A DNA stretch of 64,000 nt, from positions 62,001 to 126,000 of the forward strand of contig NZ_SSXX01000007.1 in NCBI RefSeq assembly GCF_009469615.1. Direction: 5' to 3'. Position numbers and translations under genes: made by a program. This DNA comes from Dechloromonas sp. H13 (GTDB lineage: Bacteria > Pseudomonadota > Gammaproteobacteria > Burkholderiales > Rhodocyclaceae). The notes beneath the pieces were generated by a model that searched no databases, was not told where the DNA came from, and saw nothing but the letters and a program-made list of their open reading frames with translations. Below, piece after piece: positions 16,611-25,578 of this stretch. Positions within the stretch are counted from its first letter, which is position 1; every line of letters begins with the position of its first letter.

Positions 16611-17234
16611 CTAGAGCATGTCGAACGCCAGGCGTTCGATCTCGAAAAAGGCGCGCACCAGCGCAGCGGTACGCGGATAAAAGCGGGCATCGGGCGCCCG
16701 TTCGAGGGCATCGCACAGCGCCTCGAACCACGGCGCAATATGCCGGGCAAAGAACAGTTGCTGGCGCCCGAGACCGGCCGCATCCGGGCCGGTGACGATC
16801 AGGTGGCGCATGACATCGCACAGGGCGGCGATGTGGTCTTCGGATTCCGTAACGCCTAGGCGACGGCCCAGCCCGAGCTCGGCGAGATCGGCACGCAGCT
16901 CGACGACCGGCCCTTCCATCAGGAAGCCGGCCATGTAGAAGGAACCGAACAGCATCACGTCCGGCCGGCCGATGGTCAGGAACAGCCGGGTGTATTCGTC
17001 TTCGAGCTGCTCGGCATCGGTGTTGAGCGCGGCATCGCGCAGCATCAGCCAGGCTTGGCCGAGCGCATTGCCGCTACCGCCCCAGGCGGCCGCCAGCGCC
17101 GGCAGCTTGTGCAGGAAGTCGGCATCGGGCGCGCTGGCGAAGAGGCGCGACAGCACGGCGTAGTGCTCGGCGCGGGCGCGTTCCTCGTCGGTCAGCAGCG
17201 GCGCGGCCGCCACGCGTTCGCGAACTGCACTCAT
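16611..17234 (-). CDS. TorD/DmsD-type chaperone for formate dehydrogenase
   Basis: The all-helical 207-residue protein belongs to the TorD/NarJ-like redox chaperones, which hold the alpha subunit until the Mo or W cofactor is inserted and keep it from premature Tat export. Family features include YTRLFLTIGRPDVMLFGSFYMAGFLM and the motif EDHIAALCDVMRHLI. The ATG at 17234 overlaps the end of the polyferredoxin gene by 4 bp, so the two are translationally coupled. Confidence 0.88.
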   Translation of the reverse strand: MSAVRERVAAAPLLTDEERARAEHYAVLSRLFASAPDADFLHKLPALAAAWGGSGNALGQAWLMLRDAALNTDAEQLEDEYTRLFLTIGRPDVMLFGSFYMAGFLMEGPVVELRADLAELGLGRRLGVTESEDHIAALCDVMRHLIVTGPDAAGLGRQQLFFARHIAPWFEALCDALERAPDARFYPRTAALVRAFFEIERLAFDML

Positions 17235-18907
17235 TCGGTCATCTCCCAGGCTTTCGTGCTCTTTTCGTGGTTGATCAGGTCGATCACGCGGCAATCGCCG
17301 CACATGGTCAGTCGCGCCCTGGCTTCCGGCGTCGCGAACATGCTGTGGCCGGACAATTTGCCAAGCATGTTCATGATCGTCGGCGCCGCTCCCATCGGCT
17401 TGCCGCAGACGGTACAGCAGAATACCTCGGCCTCCCTGAGAATGCGCTCATGGCGGCGCTCCTTCAGGAGCAGGCGGGGCGTCAGCGTGATGGCCCGCTC
17501 CGGGCAGGTGCCGGCGCACAGGCCGCACTGGATGCAGTTGCGTTCGAGGAAGGAGAGGCGCGGCGCATCGGCCGCCGCCTTCAGGGCGCTGGCCGGACAG
17601 GCGCTGGTGCACGCCATGCACAAGGTGCAGGCGTCGCTTACCGCCACCATGCCGAACGGCGCGCCGGCCGGCAGATCGATGGCATCGACCGGTGCCGGGG
17701 CATGTTTGGCCAGATGGTCGATTACGAATTCGAGCGTCGTCCGCTTGTCGGCGAACAGCCGGAATTCGGCCGGTGGCACGGTCAACGGCGCCGGCCAGCC
17801 ACCCAGGACGCCGGCCAGGTCGTCGGCGTCGCCGACGACCTTCACGTAGTCGCCGGCGTAGCCGAGGCCGTTGAGAACGACATGGGCGATCCCCGCCTGT
17901 TTATGCAGCGGCGCCAGATCGTGTGAGCCGGCGCCGAGCAGGGCGACCCGGCCGGCGCCCAGCGCAATGGCGCCGAGCATCAGGTCGAGCCCGACGGCGT
18001 CGATGCTCCAGGTTTCGACCGGAATGACGTTGGCCGGCAACTTCCCGCCGCCACGCTTGAGCGCCGCCAGCGCCTTTTTTCCGGCCTCGGCGGAATGGAA
18101 CAGCAGGCAGGGGTTTTCGCCGCCGGCAGCGCGCCAGGCCTTGAGCTGGGCCTTGATGGCGACACCGACATCGACGACACGCGGATACTCGAACGCCAGC
18201 GCCCCGGACGGACAGACCGTCGTGCAGGTGCCGCAACCTTGGCACAGGTAAGGATCGAGCGCGATCTTGTCGCCGGCGCTGACGATGGCCTCGGTTGCGC
18301 AGACCTCGATGCAGTTGCTGCAGCCGGCTTTTTGCGAACGGCTGTGGGCGCACAGGCGTTCATTGACGGCGACGTAGCGCGGCTTCTCGAATTCGCCGGC
18401 AAAGCCGAGCAGGTCGATGATGGCCAGCGCCTGGTCGAGCGGGTCGCGCCCCGGTGCGACATAGCCTGGCGGCAGTTCGACGCGCTTGAGCAGGGCTTGC
18501 GGCGAGAGGTCGAGAACGACATCGAAGCGCTCCTGCCGGGCGCCGAGAGCGCCTTGCCAGCTGGCGACGAAGGCGCCGAGGTGGCCGGCCAGCCGCACAT
18601 CGCTGCCGTTCTCGAAAACGAAATTGGACTCTTCCGGCAGGTCGACCGCAGCAGCCGGGGCAGCCGGCGCCAGGACGGTCACCCGGCGCTGCCCGGCCAG
18701 GCGCTCGGCCCAGCCCAGCGCCACCGCGGCGGGGCCGACGATGAGCAGGCGATCGTCGGCGCTCATGCTGACCGCCGGCACCGGCTCGGGTGCCGGCAGA
18801 TCGTTCAGGACCGCCAGCGCGGCGGCCAGCGGCGGATTTTCGGAAAGGGGCAAGTTGGTGGAAACGGCTGGACTCAAGGCTTCACCTTCAAAAAAGTGCT
18901 TCTGCAC
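17231..18907 (-). CDS. Polyferredoxin-like accessory protein of the FDH operon
   Basis: The 558-residue protein has four ferredoxin-type cysteine groups: CSNCIEVC and CQGCGTCTTVCP near residues 200-240, then CTLCMACTSACP and CIQCGLCAGTCP near residues 430-475. A C-terminal CCTVCGKP and CGDC pair could bind zinc. The region between is a Rossmann-like stretch (LLIVGPAAVALGWAERL). It is probably a cytoplasmic electron-transfer or maturation partner of formate dehydrogenase; this rests on context. The frame begins with GTG at 18907 and lacks a clear ribosome site, so a start inside the first 45 residues is possible. A repeat word is at 18641. Confidence 0.85.
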   Translation of the reverse strand: MQKHFFEGEALSPAVSTNLPLSENPPLAAALAVLNDLPAPEPVPAVSMSADDRLLIVGPAAVALGWAERLAGQRRVTVLAPAAPAAAVDLPEESNFVFENGSDVRLAGHLGAFVASWQGALGARQERFDVVLDLSPQALLKRVELPPGYVAPGRDPLDQALAIIDLLGFAGEFEKPRYVAVNERLCAHSRSQKAGCSNCIEVCATEAIVSAGDKIALDPYLCQGCGTCTTVCPSGALAFEYPRVVDVGVAIKAQLKAWRAAGGENPCLLFHSAEAGKKALAALKRGGGKLPANVIPVETWSIDAVGLDLMLGAIALGAGRVALLGAGSHDLAPLHKQAGIAHVVLNGLGYAGDYVKVVGDADDLAGVLGGWPAPLTVPPAEFRLFADKRTTLEFVIDHLAKHAPAPVDAIDLPAGAPFGMVAVSDACTLCMACTSACPASALKAAADAPRLSFLERNCIQCGLCAGTCPERAITLTPRLLLKERRHERILREAEVFCCTVCGKPMGAAPTIMNMLGKLSGHSMFATPEARARLTMCGDCRVIDLINHEKSTKAWEMTE

Positions 18908-18937
18908 AGCAGGCTTCGTGCCAGTGTAAAGCGGCCG

Positions 18938-19381
18938 CTATCGCCCGCTAAGCTGTTGATTTTCGGACGGCGCTGCGGCTGGCGTTTCAGCGACCGGGAC
19001 ATTTTGTCCCTCGGCGGCCAGAATGTCGCAACCTGCAGGCGTTTCGGCCGCTGGCCCTGCCTCTTCGGGCGCCTCGAAGAGCAGGCCACGCGCCTGGTTG
19101 AGCGTCGCCAGCATCGCCTCGGGAATCGGCTCGCTGATCGAATAATCGTCGATGTAGATGTCGAGGCCGTCCATCACGTTGAAATGGGGGTCGGCGAACA
19201 GGGTTTTCATCGCCTTGCGCCGCACTTCCTCGCCGATTTCCTGGCGCAGGAAATGGCCGAAATCGCTGTCCGGCGTCAGGTTGGCGAGCAGGCTCTCGGG
19301 GTCGGTGATCTCTGCGGTCGACGCCTTGTCGGCGGCCTTTTTCAGGCGCGACCAGCGCTCGAGAAAACGGCTGCCGCTCAT
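18938..19381 (-). CDS. DUF3306 protein of the FDH operon
   Basis: The 147-residue protein begins SGSRFLERWSRLKK and contains the conserved DFGHFLRQEIGEEVRRKAMKTLF and GLDIYIDDYS motifs of DUF3306, a family found only beside formate dehydrogenase gene sets. The function is unknown. The C-terminal third is Ala/Pro/Glu-rich and probably disordered. The start at 19381 overlaps the DUF3305 stop codon (ATGA). The gene ends 30 bp before the polyferredoxin gene. Confidence 0.87.
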   Translation of the reverse strand: MSGSRFLERWSRLKKAADKASTAEITDPESLLANLTPDSDFGHFLRQEIGEEVRRKAMKTLFADPHFNVMDGLDIYIDDYSISEPIPEAMLATLNQARGLLFEAPEEAGPAAETPAGCDILAAEGQNVPVAETPAAAPSENQQLSGR

Positions 19382-19845
19382 GGCTGGCGCTGCCCGGCAA
19401 ACGGATCGTTGCGCTTGATCTTCTTGCGCACTGCCGGCTTGTAGTGGGTATTGACGAAGTCGCCCAGCCAGTCGGCGATTTCCGGCGGCATCGGCACGCC
19501 GTCGCACTGCTCGCCGGAATCGAGCCAGCGGGCGGCTTCGCCGTAGCTCAGGGTGACTTCCACCGGCTTCGCAAAATCGTCGTCCATGCGCCACATGACG
19601 AAAACGCGCGGCTCGGGCGAGCTCAGATTGAGATGGTAGTTATCGACCTCGTCGCGGAACAGTTCGAGCGGAAAGTGGCCGACCAGGAATTGCTCGCGCT
19701 CTTCATCCGCGAAAATGCGCTTGGCCGGCGCGTCGACCGCAGCATCGAAGGCGGGAACGACGCCGATCGCTTCCCATTTCTCGCTGACCCAGCGGTTGTC
19801 GATCTGCTGCTTTTCGATGATTACGGAAACCGGAAACTGCTTCAT
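19378..19845 (-). CDS. DUF3305 protein, first gene of the FDH operon
   Basis: The 155-residue protein starts with FPVSVIIEKQQIDNRWVSEKW and carries FHLNLS-like (YHLNLSSPEPRVFVMWRMDD) and VTLSYGEAARWLDSGEQ motifs that mark DUF3305. The family co-occurs with formate dehydrogenases and its function is unknown. ATG 19845 is the start; the 66-bp divergent gap to fdhD must hold promoters for both. A repeat word GTCGACCGCAGC is at 19732. Confidence 0.87.
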   Translation of the reverse strand: MKQFPVSVIIEKQQIDNRWVSEKWEAIGVVPAFDAAVDAPAKRIFADEEREQFLVGHFPLELFRDEVDNYHLNLSSPEPRVFVMWRMDDDFAKPVEVTLSYGEAARWLDSGEQCDGVPMPPEIADWLGDFVNTHYKPAVRKKIKRNDPFAGQRQP

Positions 19846-19898
19846 GGCAAGCCCTGGAACGCTATAACGAACAGGATAGCCCAAACTCGGGCCAAGTG

Positions 19899-19904
19899 TA
19901 GAAT
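19899..19904 (+). promoter_or_regulatory. Candidate -10 element of fdhD, possibly leaderless
   Basis: TAGAAT lies 7 nt before the fdhD ATG, placing transcription start at or next to the start codon. No Shine-Dalgarno sequence is present between them. The -35 region shows no good match. Confidence 0.35.
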
Positions 19905-19911
19905 CCCGCCG

Positions 19912-20715
19912 ATGCATCGCCCACTGCTCAGCCAGGCCAGCCGGCCGCTCACTTTCGAAATCGATGCCGTCAACGAGCGCGGCGAGGTCGTGCCGACCGC
20001 CATCGCCGGCGAGCATCCGCTGACTATCTACGTCGACAAGCGCGAAATCGTCACCCTGATGACCCTGGGCGCCGCGCCGGAAGCGCTGACCCTGGGCTAC
20101 CTGCGCAACCAGCGCCTGATCGCCAGCCTCGACGAGATCGCCGCCGTGCAGGTCGATTGGGAGGTCAATGCCGTCGCCGTCACCACCCGGCACGGCAACG
20201 GCATCGCCGAATGCCGCACCGAAAAACGCACGGTCACCACCGGCTGCGGCCAGGGCACGGTGTTCGGCGACCTGATGGACGAGATCGACGACATCCGTCT
20301 GCCAGCCAGCGCCCGCCTTTCCGAAGCGACGCTGTACGGGCTGCTCGATGCGGTGCGCCACCATGAGTCGATCTACAAGCAGGCCGGTGCAGTACACGGC
20401 TGCGCGCTGGCCCGGGGCAGCGAGATCTTGATGTTCATCGAGGACGTCGGCCGCCACAACGCGGTCGATGCGATCGCCGGCCGCATGTGGCTGGACGACC
20501 TCCTGGGCGGCGACAAGCTTTTCTACACCACCGGCCGGCTGACTTCGGAGATGGTCATCAAGACGGCGCAGATGGGCATCCCCTTCCTCGTTTCGCGCTC
20601 GGGCCTGACGCAGATGGGCTGGGAAATCGCCCGCAAACTTGGCATGACGATGATCGGCCGTGCCCAGGGCAAGCATTACCTGTTATTCACCGGCGAGGAG
20701 CGCTTCACGCGATGA
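19912..20715 (+). CDS. fdhD: Formate dehydrogenase accessory sulfurtransferase
   Basis: FdhD passes sulfur to the bis-MGD cofactor before insertion into formate dehydrogenase. The 267-residue protein shows the family motifs RTVTTGCGQGTVFG, HHESIYKQAGAVHGCALA and DVGRHNAVDAIAG. The loop that is C-x-x-C in E. coli has only one Cys here (TTGCGQG), a known subtype. It is divergent from the FDH operon and overlaps mobA by ATGA, which links sulfuration with guanylation of the same cofactor. Confidence 0.95.
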   Translation: MHRPLLSQASRPLTFEIDAVNERGEVVPTAIAGEHPLTIYVDKREIVTLMTLGAAPEALTLGYLRNQRLIASLDEIAAVQVDWEVNAVAVTTRHGNGIAECRTEKRTVTTGCGQGTVFGDLMDEIDDIRLPASARLSEATLYGLLDAVRHHESIYKQAGAVHGCALARGSEILMFIEDVGRHNAVDAIAGRMWLDDLLGGDKLFYTTGRLTSEMVIKTAQMGIPFLVSRSGLTQMGWEIARKLGMTMIGRAQGKHYLLFTGEERFTR

Positions 20716-21305
20716 GCGACAACAAGATTACCGGCGTCATCCTGGCCGGCGGACTGGGGCGCCGCATGGGCGGCATCGACAAGGGCCTGCAGGAACTGCG
20801 CGGGCGGCCGATGGTGGATTGGGTCATCGAACGCCTGGCACCGCAAGTCGACGAACTGCTGATCAACGCCAACCAGAACGGCGAGCGTTACGCCGCCTTC
20901 GGCCATCGCGTCGTGCCCGACCAGATTCCCGATTTCGCCGGGCCGCTCGCCGGGCTGCACGCCGCGCTGTCGGCGGCGGCGCATCCGCTGGTCGCCACCG
21001 CCCCCTGCGATTCGCCCTTCCTGCCGGCCGATCTGGTTTTCCGCCTGTTTCAGGCGTTGACCGCAACAGGGGCCGACCTCGCTGTCGCCCGCACCTTCGA
21101 CCAGCCGCACCCGGTCTTCTGCCTGTGCAAACGCGAAGTATTGCCCCACCTGACCGAGTTCCTGGCCGGCGGCGGACGCAAGATCGACCGCTGGTACGCG
21201 ACGCTGAAAGTCGTCGAAGTCGCCTTCGACGACGAGGCCGATGCCTTCGAAAACATCAACACGCGCGAGGAACTCGGGCGCTTCGACGCGACGCCGGGCG
21301 AATAG
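20712..21305 (+). CDS. mobA: Molybdenum cofactor guanylyltransferase
   Basis: The 197-residue protein carries the nucleotidyltransferase start LAGGLGRRMGGIDKGL, the DFAGPLAGLHAAL loop and APCDSPFLP, all typical of MobA. It adds GMP to molybdopterin to make the MGD cofactor that formate dehydrogenase needs. Its ATG overlaps the fdhD stop. A repeat word GTTGACCGCAAC sits at 21056 and encodes LTAT in frame. Confidence 0.95.
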   Translation: MSDNKITGVILAGGLGRRMGGIDKGLQELRGRPMVDWVIERLAPQVDELLINANQNGERYAAFGHRVVPDQIPDFAGPLAGLHAALSAAAHPLVATAPCDSPFLPADLVFRLFQALTATGADLAVARTFDQPHPVFCLCKREVLPHLTEFLAGGGRKIDRWYATLKVVEVAFDDEADAFENINTREELGRFDATPGE

Positions 21306-21314
21306 GCCTCCCGC

Positions 21315-21740
21315 TCACGGCGGCAGGCAGACGTTCCCGGCGGCGTCGAGCGGGAAGAACGGGTTCCAGCAGACCTCCCAGAGAAAGCCGTCGGGGTCGG
21401 CGAAATAGCCGCGGTAGCCGCCCCAGACGACCTTGCCGGCCGGCTGCACGACGCTCGCACCGAGCGCCGCCGCCTCGCCCAGCAGGCGGTCGACCTCTTC
21501 TTGCGAAGCGACGTTATGGGCCAGCGTGAAGCCGGGGAAACCGCTGCCGGCGGGCGGCACGTTGGCATCGGCGGCCAGCGCGGCGCGCTCGAAGAGTCCG
21601 AAGACCACGCTGCCTGCCTTGAAGAAGGCGATTTCCGGCTGGCTGCCCGACGACTCGCGCCAGCCGAGCGCCGCATAGAAGGCACGGCTCCTGCCCAGGT
21701 CGCCGACGCCGAGGGTGATGAAGCTGATGGTCTGACGCAT
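21315..21740 (-). CDS. VOC-family (glyoxalase-like) protein
   Basis: The 141-residue single-domain protein has a vicinal-oxygen-chelate fold: SFITLGVGDLGRSRAFYAALGW at the N-terminus and GYRGYFADPDGFLWEVCWNP at the C-terminus with the usual DPDG and Glu. The substrate is unknown; such proteins include glyoxalases, dioxygenases and antibiotic-binding proteins. The start at 21740 fits the common length; an upstream frame would run into the divergent HD-GYP promoter. Confidence 0.88.
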   Translation of the reverse strand: MRQTISFITLGVGDLGRSRAFYAALGWRESSGSQPEIAFFKAGSVVFGLFERAALAADANVPPAGSGFPGFTLAHNVASQEEVDRLLGEAAALGASVVQPAGKVVWGGYRGYFADPDGFLWEVCWNPFFPLDAAGNVCLPP

Positions 21741-21829
21741 GACAGCACCTCCCGCGAACACGATGGCGAAGTTTAAACCGGCCGGCGTTGCGCGTAACAT
21801 GGGCGCTCCCGGCCCCCGAGTCATCCGCC

Positions 21830-24754
21830 ATGAAACGCCGCTTCCCGCTCCACGTTCATATCTCGACGCTGTTCGTCGCTCTCATCCTGCTGGTCGGCGG
21901 CATCATCGGCGGCCTCGGCTACCGCAACAGCCAGACCATCCTCCAGGCGACGGCCGGCGAACTGAACACGCGTATCAGCCGCGAAACCCTCGAGGAGTTC
22001 ACCAGCCTGATCGGCCCCGCCGAAATGGCGGCCCGCCTGCTCAGCTACGACGGCGTCACGCAGGCCAAATCGCTGGCCGAGCGCCTGAAGAATCTCGGCT
22101 TCATGCGCGAGGCGCTGAACAACTCGGCGGCCCTGACCTCGCTCTACGTCGGCTACGGCAACGGCGATTTCTTCATGGTCCGCCGCTTTCGCGACCCGGC
22201 CGAGGGCACGACCTTCAACGCCCCGCCCGAGGCGGCCTACATGGTGCAGAGCATCGAGCGCGGAAGCGATGCGCCGCGCGGCAGCTTCATCTTCTTCGAC
22301 GCCGCGCTGAAGCTGCTGCGCAGCGACGACCTGCCCGACTATGCGATGGCCTACGATCCGCGCACCCGCGACTGGTACGCGGCGGCGCAGGCGGCCCGCG
22401 GGCAGATCAAGACGGCGCCCTACCTGTTCTTCACCAGCCAGAAGGTCGGCACCACCATCGCCAACCGGGCCAGCAACGCCGATGCCGTGGTCGGCGCCGA
22501 CATCCTGCTCGAAACCCTCGACCGCAGCCTGGCGAAACAGAAGGTGACGCCGGGCAGCCATGTCGTGCTCGCCAACCGGCAGGGCTACACCATCGCCTAC
22601 GAGGATCCCGCGGCGGCCGCCAAGCTTGCCGCCGGTGCCGACGGCAAGCCGGGGCTGGCCCGCCTGGGCGAACTCGGCATCCCGGTGCTCGGACAACTGG
22701 AAACCCTGCTGCCGACCGTGGACGAGAACAACGGCCGCGATCTCGCGCTCACCGTCGCCGGCGCCAAGTGGCATGCCGCGCTGCGCCCGGTCAGGCTCGA
22801 AGGCGCTGCCCCGCTGTTCCTCATCACGGTCATTCCCGACGCCGAACTGATGGCTTCCGCCCAGGAATTGATGCGCCATTCGCTGATCGCCACGGTGCTG
22901 GTCATCCTGCTGGCGATTCCGGTCACCTGGTGGCTAGCGCGGGCGATTTCAGGACCGATGCGCCAGCTGGCCGGCGAGGCGGAAGCGATCCGCCGCTTCG
23001 AGTTCTCGCAGCCGATCCGGGTCGACTCGCTGGTACTCGAGGTCAACGACCTGGCGGTGACCATGGACAGCATGAAGCGGACGATCCGCCGCTTCCTCGA
23101 CATCAACATGGCAGTCGCCGCCGAGCACAACTTCGACCGCCTGTTGCCGCGCCTGCTAGGCGAAACGCTGCCGGCCGCCGGCGCCGAAGCCGGCATCCTC
23201 TTTCTCGCCGACAACGACCAGCTGCTGCCGGCCACCGCGCTGCAGGTCGACGGCCGCGAACTGCCGCCCCCGGAAACACCGGCCGTCGCGCCGCCGGCGG
23301 CCGGCCCGCTGCTCGCCGCCGCCCTCGCCGCCGGCGCCCCGCGCGCCGGGGCGCTCACGCCCGAGGACGTGCGCGCCCTCGGCCTTGCGCCGGCGCTCGC
23401 CGCCTGCCCGGCCAGCCATGCCATCGCCGTGCCACTGCTCAACCGCCAGGACCAGCTGGTCGGCGCCATGCTGCTGCTCTGCCGCAGCGACAGCGACCCG
23501 GCCCGCCTCAGTTTCGTCGAGGCACTCTCGGGCTCCGTCGCCGTCTCGCTCGAAAGCAAGGAGCTGATCAAGGCGCAGAAACTGCTGTTCGAGGCCTTCA
23601 TCCAGCTGATCGCCAGCGCCATCGACGCCAAGAGTCCCTACACCGGCGGCCATTGCGCCCGCGTGCCGGAACTGACCAAGATGCTGGCGCGCGCCGCCTG
23701 CGCCGAGACCGGCGGCCCGTACAAGGATTTCCAGCTCGGCGAGGAGGAATGGGAAGCGGTGCACGTCGCCGCCTGGCTGCACGACTGCGGCAAGGTGACG
23801 ACCCCGGAGTACGTGGTCGACAAGGCGACCAAGCTTGAAACCCTGTACGACCGCATCCACGAGGTGCGCATGCGCTTCGAGGTGCTCAAGCGCGATGCCG
23901 AAATCGCCTGCCTGCAGGCCATTGCCGCCGGCGAACCGGAGGCGGCGGCGCGCGCCCGGCTGACGGCGGAACTCGCCGCGCTCGACGACGACTTCGCCTT
24001 CATCGCCGAATGCAACGAGGGCGGCGAATTCATGGCGCCCGAAAAGCTCGAACGCCTGCGGGCGATCGCCGCGCGCACCTGGCTGCGCACGCTCGACGAC
24101 CGCATCGGCATCTCGCACGAGGAGCAGGAACGCAAGGCGCGCACGCCGGCGCCCGCACTGCCGGTCGCCGAGCCGCTACTGGCCGACAAGCCGGAGCACG
24201 TCTTCGAACGCCAGGCGCGCGACCGCATGCCGTCCGACAACAAATGGGGATTCCGCATGCCGGTGCCGGAAGTGCTCTACAACAAGGGCGAGCTCTACAA
24301 CCTGGGCGTCGCGCGCGGCACGTTGTCGGAAGAGGAGCGCTACAAGATCAACGAGCACATCGTGCAGACCCTGATCATGCTTACCCAGCTGCCCTTCCCC
24401 AAGCACCTGCGCAACGTCCCGGAAATCGCCGCCGGCCACCACGAGAAGATGGACGGCACCGGCTATCCGCGGCGCCTGACGCGCGACCAGATGAGTCCGG
24501 TGGCGCGCATGATGGCGATCGCCGACATCTTCGAGGCGCTGACGGCGGTCGACCGCCCGTACAAGAAGGGCAAGACGCTGTCGGAGGCGATCCGGATCAT
24601 GTCCTTCATGAAGAAGGATCACCACATTGACCCCGAGCTATTCGATCTCTTCCTGCGTTCCGGGGTCTATCGCGAGTATGCCGAGCAGTACATGAAACCG
24701 GAGCAGATCGACGCGGTCGACGTCGCCGCCTACCTGGACGGCAAGGCCGCTTAA
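21830..24754 (+). CDS. Membrane sensor with HAMP, GAF-like and variant HD-GYP domains
   Basis: The 974-residue protein has a TM helix (residues about 9-30), a large periplasmic Cache-like sensor domain, a second TM near 350-370, a HAMP region (ARAISGPMRQLAGEAEAI), a GAF-like domain (about 430-570) and a C-terminal HD-GYP domain. Residues HDCGK near 651 and HHEKMDGTGYP near 870 are the cyclic-di-GMP phosphodiesterase motifs. They are about 220 residues apart, far more than usual, because of a long insert rich in Glu and Arg. Its stop overlaps the convergent mobB stop. Likely output: breakdown of c-di-GMP in response to a periplasmic ligand. Confidence 0.9.
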   Translation: MKRRFPLHVHISTLFVALILLVGGIIGGLGYRNSQTILQATAGELNTRISRETLEEFTSLIGPAEMAARLLSYDGVTQAKSLAERLKNLGFMREALNNSAALTSLYVGYGNGDFFMVRRFRDPAEGTTFNAPPEAAYMVQSIERGSDAPRGSFIFFDAALKLLRSDDLPDYAMAYDPRTRDWYAAAQAARGQIKTAPYLFFTSQKVGTTIANRASNADAVVGADILLETLDRSLAKQKVTPGSHVVLANRQGYTIAYEDPAAAAKLAAGADGKPGLARLGELGIPVLGQLETLLPTVDENNGRDLALTVAGAKWHAALRPVRLEGAAPLFLITVIPDAELMASAQELMRHSLIATVLVILLAIPVTWWLARAISGPMRQLAGEAEAIRRFEFSQPIRVDSLVLEVNDLAVTMDSMKRTIRRFLDINMAVAAEHNFDRLLPRLLGETLPAAGAEAGILFLADNDQLLPATALQVDGRELPPPETPAVAPPAAGPLLAAALAAGAPRAGALTPEDVRALGLAPALAACPASHAIAVPLLNRQDQLVGAMLLLCRSDSDPARLSFVEALSGSVAVSLESKELIKAQKLLFEAFIQLIASAIDAKSPYTGGHCARVPELTKMLARAACAETGGPYKDFQLGEEEWEAVHVAAWLHDCGKVTTPEYVVDKATKLETLYDRIHEVRMRFEVLKRDAEIACLQAIAAGEPEAAARARLTAELAALDDDFAFIAECNEGGEFMAPEKLERLRAIAARTWLRTLDDRIGISHEEQERKARTPAPALPVAEPLLADKPEHVFERQARDRMPSDNKWGFRMPVPEVLYNKGELYNLGVARGTLSEEERYKINEHIVQTLIMLTQLPFPKHLRNVPEIAAGHHEKMDGTGYPRRLTRDQMSPVARMMAIADIFEALTAVDRPYKKGKTLSEAIRIMSFMKKDHHIDPELFDLFLRSGVYREYAEQYMKPEQIDAVDVAAYLDGKAA

Positions 24755-25245
24755 ATCAGCGACAGCCGCGCGAGCATGAAATCGGCGATGGCGGCCGGAT
24801 GGTTCAGGTCGAGTTGCGGCAGCGCAGTGTCCAGCTGCACGTCGCAGGCGACCGCGATCACATGCGGATCGTCGGGGTAGAGCGCCGGCTTGCCGAGCGC
24901 CGGACGATAGATTTCGATCTTGGGGATCGGCGCATGCTTGAAGCCTTCGACCAGCACCAGGTCGCACGGCGACAACTGGCTCAGCGCCTCGTCCAGCGTC
25001 AGTTCCGGGCGGCCGCGCAGTTCGTGCATGACCGCCCAGCGGTTGGCCGAGGTCACCAGCACCTCGCGGCAGCCGGCATCGCGGTGGCGGAGCGAATCCT
25101 TGCCCTGGTGGTCGATGTCGAATTCGTGATGGGCATGCTTGATCAGCGACACCTCCAGACCGCGCGCTTCAAGCAGGGCGATGACCTGCTCGACCAGCGT
25201 CGTCTTGCCGCTGCCGGACCAGCCGGCGAATCCGATGTATTTCAT
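24751..25245 (-). CDS. mobB: Molybdopterin-guanine dinucleotide biosynthesis adaptor
   Basis: The 164-residue P-loop protein begins KYIGFAGWSGSGKTTLVEQV and has IKHAHHEFDIDHQGKDSLRHRDAG and DLVLVEGFKHAPIPKIEI, all MobB features. MobB binds GTP and assists MobA. A GGAGGAG ribosome site fixes the ATG at 25245; the longer frame adds only AGAGGGGA-like residues. It lies alone here, separate from mobA but within the same Mo/W island. Confidence 0.94.
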   Translation of the reverse strand: MKYIGFAGWSGSGKTTLVEQVIALLEARGLEVSLIKHAHHEFDIDHQGKDSLRHRDAGCREVLVTSANRWAVMHELRGRPELTLDEALSQLSPCDLVLVEGFKHAPIPKIEIYRPALGKPALYPDDPHVIAVACDVQLDTALPQLDLNHPAAIADFMLARLSLI

Positions 25246-25326
25246 TGCTCCTCCGCCGCCGGCGCCTGCCACTGAAAGGAGGCGGATTATGCATCAGTCG
25301 CCGGGTCGCCTAAGTGAAATCCGATA

Positions 25327-25354
25327 TTGCAGTGCAGCAAATATTGACTATACT
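25327..25354 (+). promoter_or_regulatory. Sigma-70-like promoter of the 60-residue protein gene
   Basis: TTGCAG (25327-25332) and TATACT (25349-25354) are spaced by 16 bp, about 40 bp before the ATG at 25396. The region is unusually AT-rich for this genome, which supports a real promoter. Confidence 0.55.
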
Positions 25355-25395
25355 TGCTTGGCAGGACAAAAAAGAAGTCATAAAAGGAAACAGCA

Positions 25396-25578
25396 ATGAA
25401 GGTCAAGATTCACTACCGCATCACGCAGGATCGCGCCGGCATTCCGCAGGATTACACCGGCGCCCGCCATTTCGTCGTGAACGACGGCCAGGCCGTCGAA
25501 AATCTGGCGAAAACCCAGCTGGCAGCGGACTATCAGGTGCCGCTGACGGCGGTCGAGATCTGCCGCATCGAGGACTAA
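25396..25578 (+). CDS. Small unknown protein beside the AOR operon
   Basis: A 60-residue soluble protein (MKVKIHYRITQDRAGIPQ...) with alternating strand-like segments and no signal peptide, membrane helix or recognised family. AAAGGAA precedes the ATG, and a good sigma-70-like promoter lies upstream, so the gene is probably expressed. Its stop overlaps by 4 bp the stop of the convergent last gene of the aldehyde oxidoreductase operon. A link to tungsten or aldehyde metabolism is only positional. Confidence 0.68.
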   Translation: MKVKIHYRITQDRAGIPQDYTGARHFVVNDGQAVENLAKTQLAADYQVPLTAVEICRIED

